From an uncultured Prevotella sp. (lineage in GTDB: Bacteria; Bacteroidota; Bacteroidia; Bacteroidales; Bacteroidaceae), in the NCBI GenBank assembly GCA_947304695.1, contig CAMZBS010000041.1:1-17653 (forward strand): DNA of 17,653 nt, given 5' to 3'. A model generated the notes under the pieces. It ran no database searches. It was not told where the DNA came from and was given only the letters and a program-made list of their open reading frames with translations. The position numbers were made by a program, and so were the translations under genes. Position 1 is the stretch's first letter; the number at the start of each line of letters is the position of its first letter. This document shows positions 15,694 to 17,653 of this stretch, piece after piece.

Positions 15694-17364
15694 TCAATTC
15701 TCTGCTTCTTCCAGTTCGCTGGGCTTTACAATGATGCAGTCAAGACGGAGGGTGGCACCGTTGGTGCCCGACTGGATTTCAATCTTGACCTTGGCATTGC
15801 TCAGACCGTAGGTACAGGTGGGAATACTTCCGGCCGACACCAGCTTCACGGTGTCGACAACAGTGGTGTTCACGTTCTTGTTGCCTGCAATGCGACGGGT
15901 AGCCTCATGACCGTTCTGGTCGGGATAGCGTAAAACGCTGCGCACGCGATAGCTCTTCTGGGTCTCGGCAACAGCCAGTGTGTCATAGGCCGTGGCAGGC
16001 ACAAAGACACCGTAAATGTCGTAGTTAAGCGCAGAAAGCATATTGGGCAGTTCGAATATGACCTGTACGCTGGCGTCTGGTGTTTCCGGGATGACTTCAA
16101 CGAACGTATTGCCTGATACCTTTCTGTAGTAGGGATTGCCCGACGGCACCTCAAGTACGGTCAGCGGTTCAACAGCCTTGATGATGGAGTCCTGGTACTG
16201 TGTGTTCTCGGCTTCAACCTTGATGGTCTGTACAAAGGTCTTTAGCTTCGGGATGTTGAACTGGGATGCTTTCCTTACATGGCCATTGCTGCATTCTATG
16301 TCTTCAGTTCCATGGAATACGCCGCCTTCGTCGAAGGGCTTATAATAAATATAATAGGTGTCGTCCTGTTCCAATAAGGTGCGTACCTGCGACGAGACGG
16401 CCTGCGTTGACACCGCAGAGTCGCGGAATGCCTCGTCTGGGTTGCTGGTGCGGCTGAAGAATGCACCGCCGATGATTCCCAAACGGGCATTGGTGTAGGT
16501 CAGGGAGTCACGATGGTCAACGTTGTTGGGATAGTTGAAGTAGGGTTCGTACTCCTTGGCAAGACGATTCCATTCAGCGTTTGTCGGGGCAACGAACCAG
16601 TAGGTACTGTCTTCAGAGTCAATCTGGCCGTATTGGGAAAGGATGTCGTTGCGCAAAACGGAAACGGAGTCGAGATAATGGGTCACTCCGTCGATAATCT
16701 CGCCAGGAACGCTTCTCGCCTCATCGAACTCGTAGACGCTGTGGCTGTTGAGGAACTGATAGACACTGTCGAGCTCGTGGTCGAAGTGCAAGTATTCGAA
16801 CACGTTGGGGATATAGTCTACCTGATGGGCCAAAGTGAACAGCAGACCGTTGTCGTATAGCAAATTGGCCGTCAGGATCCTGTTCCCGCCCAAGGTGTTT
16901 TCGGTCAGTTCCACGTATTTGTCGTTCATCATCGTAATGGTCTCATTGGTGAGCGACGATACGGGGTGACGGTACAGTGCCATGTGGTTCTGCAGGAACT
17001 GACGTATGACGGAGTTGGCATTGGGACGGACTCCTAATGCCTGCTCTTTCTGGAACTCGGCTATCAGTTGCTTCGCCTCGGTTTCCGTCAAGGCATCATT
17101 GGTCGGTACGAAGACGGAGTATGTCTGGCTACCATCGAGCAGAATGTCGTAGCCACATTCTTTTGCCACACTGGCGAAGTGGCTCAGGTCGCTCCGTGAA
17201 GCGATGGCCTGCCATAGCGTGCCGTTTCCGGCTCCGGAGGCAGTGGCATCATAATGGTCGTTCCAGTCGTCTGAACAGGAAATGAGGGCGGTGACTGAAA
17301 GGGCGGTGGTCATGATGCAGCTCATGGCCTGCCAGCGCAGATGTTTTTTTATCCTTGTCATCAT
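15694..17364 (-). CDS. Lipoprotein with two fasciclin (FAS1) domains and a C-terminal beta region
   Basis: Probable surface or outer-membrane lipoprotein of the SusCD locus. FAS1 domains generally mediate adhesion or ligand binding, and its precise role here is unknown. The 556-residue protein has a lipoprotein signal ending ALISC (acyl-cysteine about C30), followed by SDDWNDHYD, an acidic aromatic start often seen in Bacteroidetes FAS1 lipoproteins. FAS1-1 (about 48-190) has TYSVFVPTNDAL and LLFTLAHQVDYIPNVFEYL. FAS1-2 (about 195-365) has STYWFVAPTNAEWNRL and ends SNGHVRKASQF. Residues about 380-553 lack FAS1 motifs and look like a beta-sandwich (VQVIFELPNML, LRLDCIIVKP), possibly carbohydrate- or protein-binding. 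I chose ATG 17364 over an in-frame TTG at 17373. It starts 25 bases after the upstream partial gene and ends 35 bases before the SusC gene, so it is co-transcribed. Confidence 0.88.
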   Translation of the reverse strand: MMTRIKKHLRWQAMSCIMTTALSVTALISCSDDWNDHYDATASGAGNGTLWQAIASRSDLSHFASVAKECGYDILLDGSQTYSVFVPTNDALTETEAKQLIAEFQKEQALGVRPNANSVIRQFLQNHMALYRHPVSSLTNETITMMNDKYVELTENTLGGNRILTANLLYDNGLLFTLAHQVDYIPNVFEYLHFDHELDSVYQFLNSHSVYEFDEARSVPGEIIDGVTHYLDSVSVLRNDILSQYGQIDSEDSTYWFVAPTNAEWNRLAKEYEPYFNYPNNVDHRDSLTYTNARLGIIGGAFFSRTSNPDEAFRDSAVSTQAVSSQVRTLLEQDDTYYIYYKPFDEGGVFHGTEDIECSNGHVRKASQFNIPKLKTFVQTIKVEAENTQYQDSIIKAVEPLTVLEVPSGNPYYRKVSGNTFVEVIPETPDASVQVIFELPNMLSALNYDIYGVFVPATAYDTLAVAETQKSYRVRSVLRYPDQNGHEATRRIAGNKNVNTTVVDTVKLVSAGSIPTCTYGLSNAKVKIEIQSGTNGATLRLDCIIVKPSELEEAEN

Positions 17365-17389
17365 CTTATTCAATTTTCAGTTCTTGTTA

Positions 17390-17653
17390 TTACAGCATGC
17401 TTTCCATCGAGCCTTCGTCGGTAACACCGTAAACGGTCTTGGGCACCAGCTCCAGGAAGTCGAGCATGAATTCATTGTCGTTACCCTGCTTGGCCGACAC
17501 GCAGCGAATGCGCAGATAGTGGTCTTCAGAGGGATTAATGTGGGTGGTGCAGAGCACCATGCGGTAGGTGTTGGCCTGACGTGCAAAATACACGTGGTCG
17601 TTGCCGCCGCCGTAAGGATAATGGTAGCCGCCGGTGGGGCCGCGATAGTAGCC
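17390..17653 (-). CDS. 3' end of an unidentified gene (possibly another surface lipoprotein of the locus)
   Basis: An open frame enters from the right edge and ends at TAA 17390-17392, giving the last 87 residues of a protein. The visible part starts with a Gly/Tyr-rich segment (GYYRGPTGGYHYPYGGG), then alternating hydrophobic residues (TYRMVLCTTHI, YLRIRCV, FMLDFLELVPKTVYG) that suggest a terminal beta-sandwich, and ends GSMESML. The ending LDFLELVPK resembles the LRLDCIIVKP ending of the FAS1 neighbour, so the two may share a C-terminal fold. I do not recognise the family. It is 25 bases upstream of the FAS1 gene on the same strand and so belongs to the same operon. A short reading from GTG 17593 is internal and is not a separate gene. 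Confidence 0.7.
   Translation of the reverse strand, partial: GYYRGPTGGYHYPYGGGNDHVYFARQANTYRMVLCTTHINPSEDHYLRIRCVSAKQGNDNEFMLDFLELVPKTVYGVTDEGSMESML

Noticed and set aside
15659..15697. SusC start at 15697
   Set aside because: It would overlap the end of the FAS1 gene and bury the signal peptide behind 13 polar residues.

Overview
The window is a chromosomal segment of a Bacteroidales bacterium, most likely Prevotella-like. Evidence for this is a SusC/SusD pair, a hybrid two-component system with a periplasmic two-bladed propeller sensor, TAnnTTTG promoter boxes, mostly weak or absent Shine-Dalgarno sequences, and AT-rich intergenic gaps between GC-rich genes. I cannot name the species. No tRNA, rRNA, CRISPR array, insertion sequence or phage gene is visible.

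Left part (1-6550): housekeeping and secreted enzymes. An anaerobic ribonucleotide reductase gene (nrdD, minus strand) runs off the left edge. Its 5' side faces kdsB (CMP-KDO synthetase, plus strand) across a 445-base intergenic region. That region holds a promoter-like box for each gene, a set of small dyads in the nrdD leader, and a degenerate 22-bp tandem repeat just upstream of the kdsB promoter. kdsB meets a short DnaJ/CbpA-like co-chaperone gene tail to tail, with the two stop codons overlapping in TTAA. The co-chaperone gene diverges from a secreted 5'-nucleotidase-type metallophosphatase. A secreted alpha/beta hydrolase follows on the plus strand.

Right part (6639-17653): one minus-strand cluster transcribed right to left with gaps of only 25-48 bases. 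The order is the 3' end of an unidentified gene, a lipoprotein with two fasciclin (FAS1) domains, a SusC-type TonB-dependent transporter, a SusD-type surface lipoprotein, and a 1310-residue hybrid two-component regulator (HTCS). SusC and SusD should form the outer-membrane uptake complex. The FAS1 lipoprotein is probably an extra surface component, and the HTCS the likely sensor-regulator of the locus. Placing the regulator last in the same apparent transcription unit would give it autoregulation. No glycoside hydrolase, lyase or peptidase of this locus lies in the window, so the substrate cannot be read from it. The operon promoter and any enzyme genes would lie beyond the right edge.

The best candidates for something undescribed are the FAS1-SusCD-HTCS unit, the 22-bp phased quasi-palindromic array between nrdD and kdsB, and the co-chaperone that has lost one of its two C-terminal beta domains.
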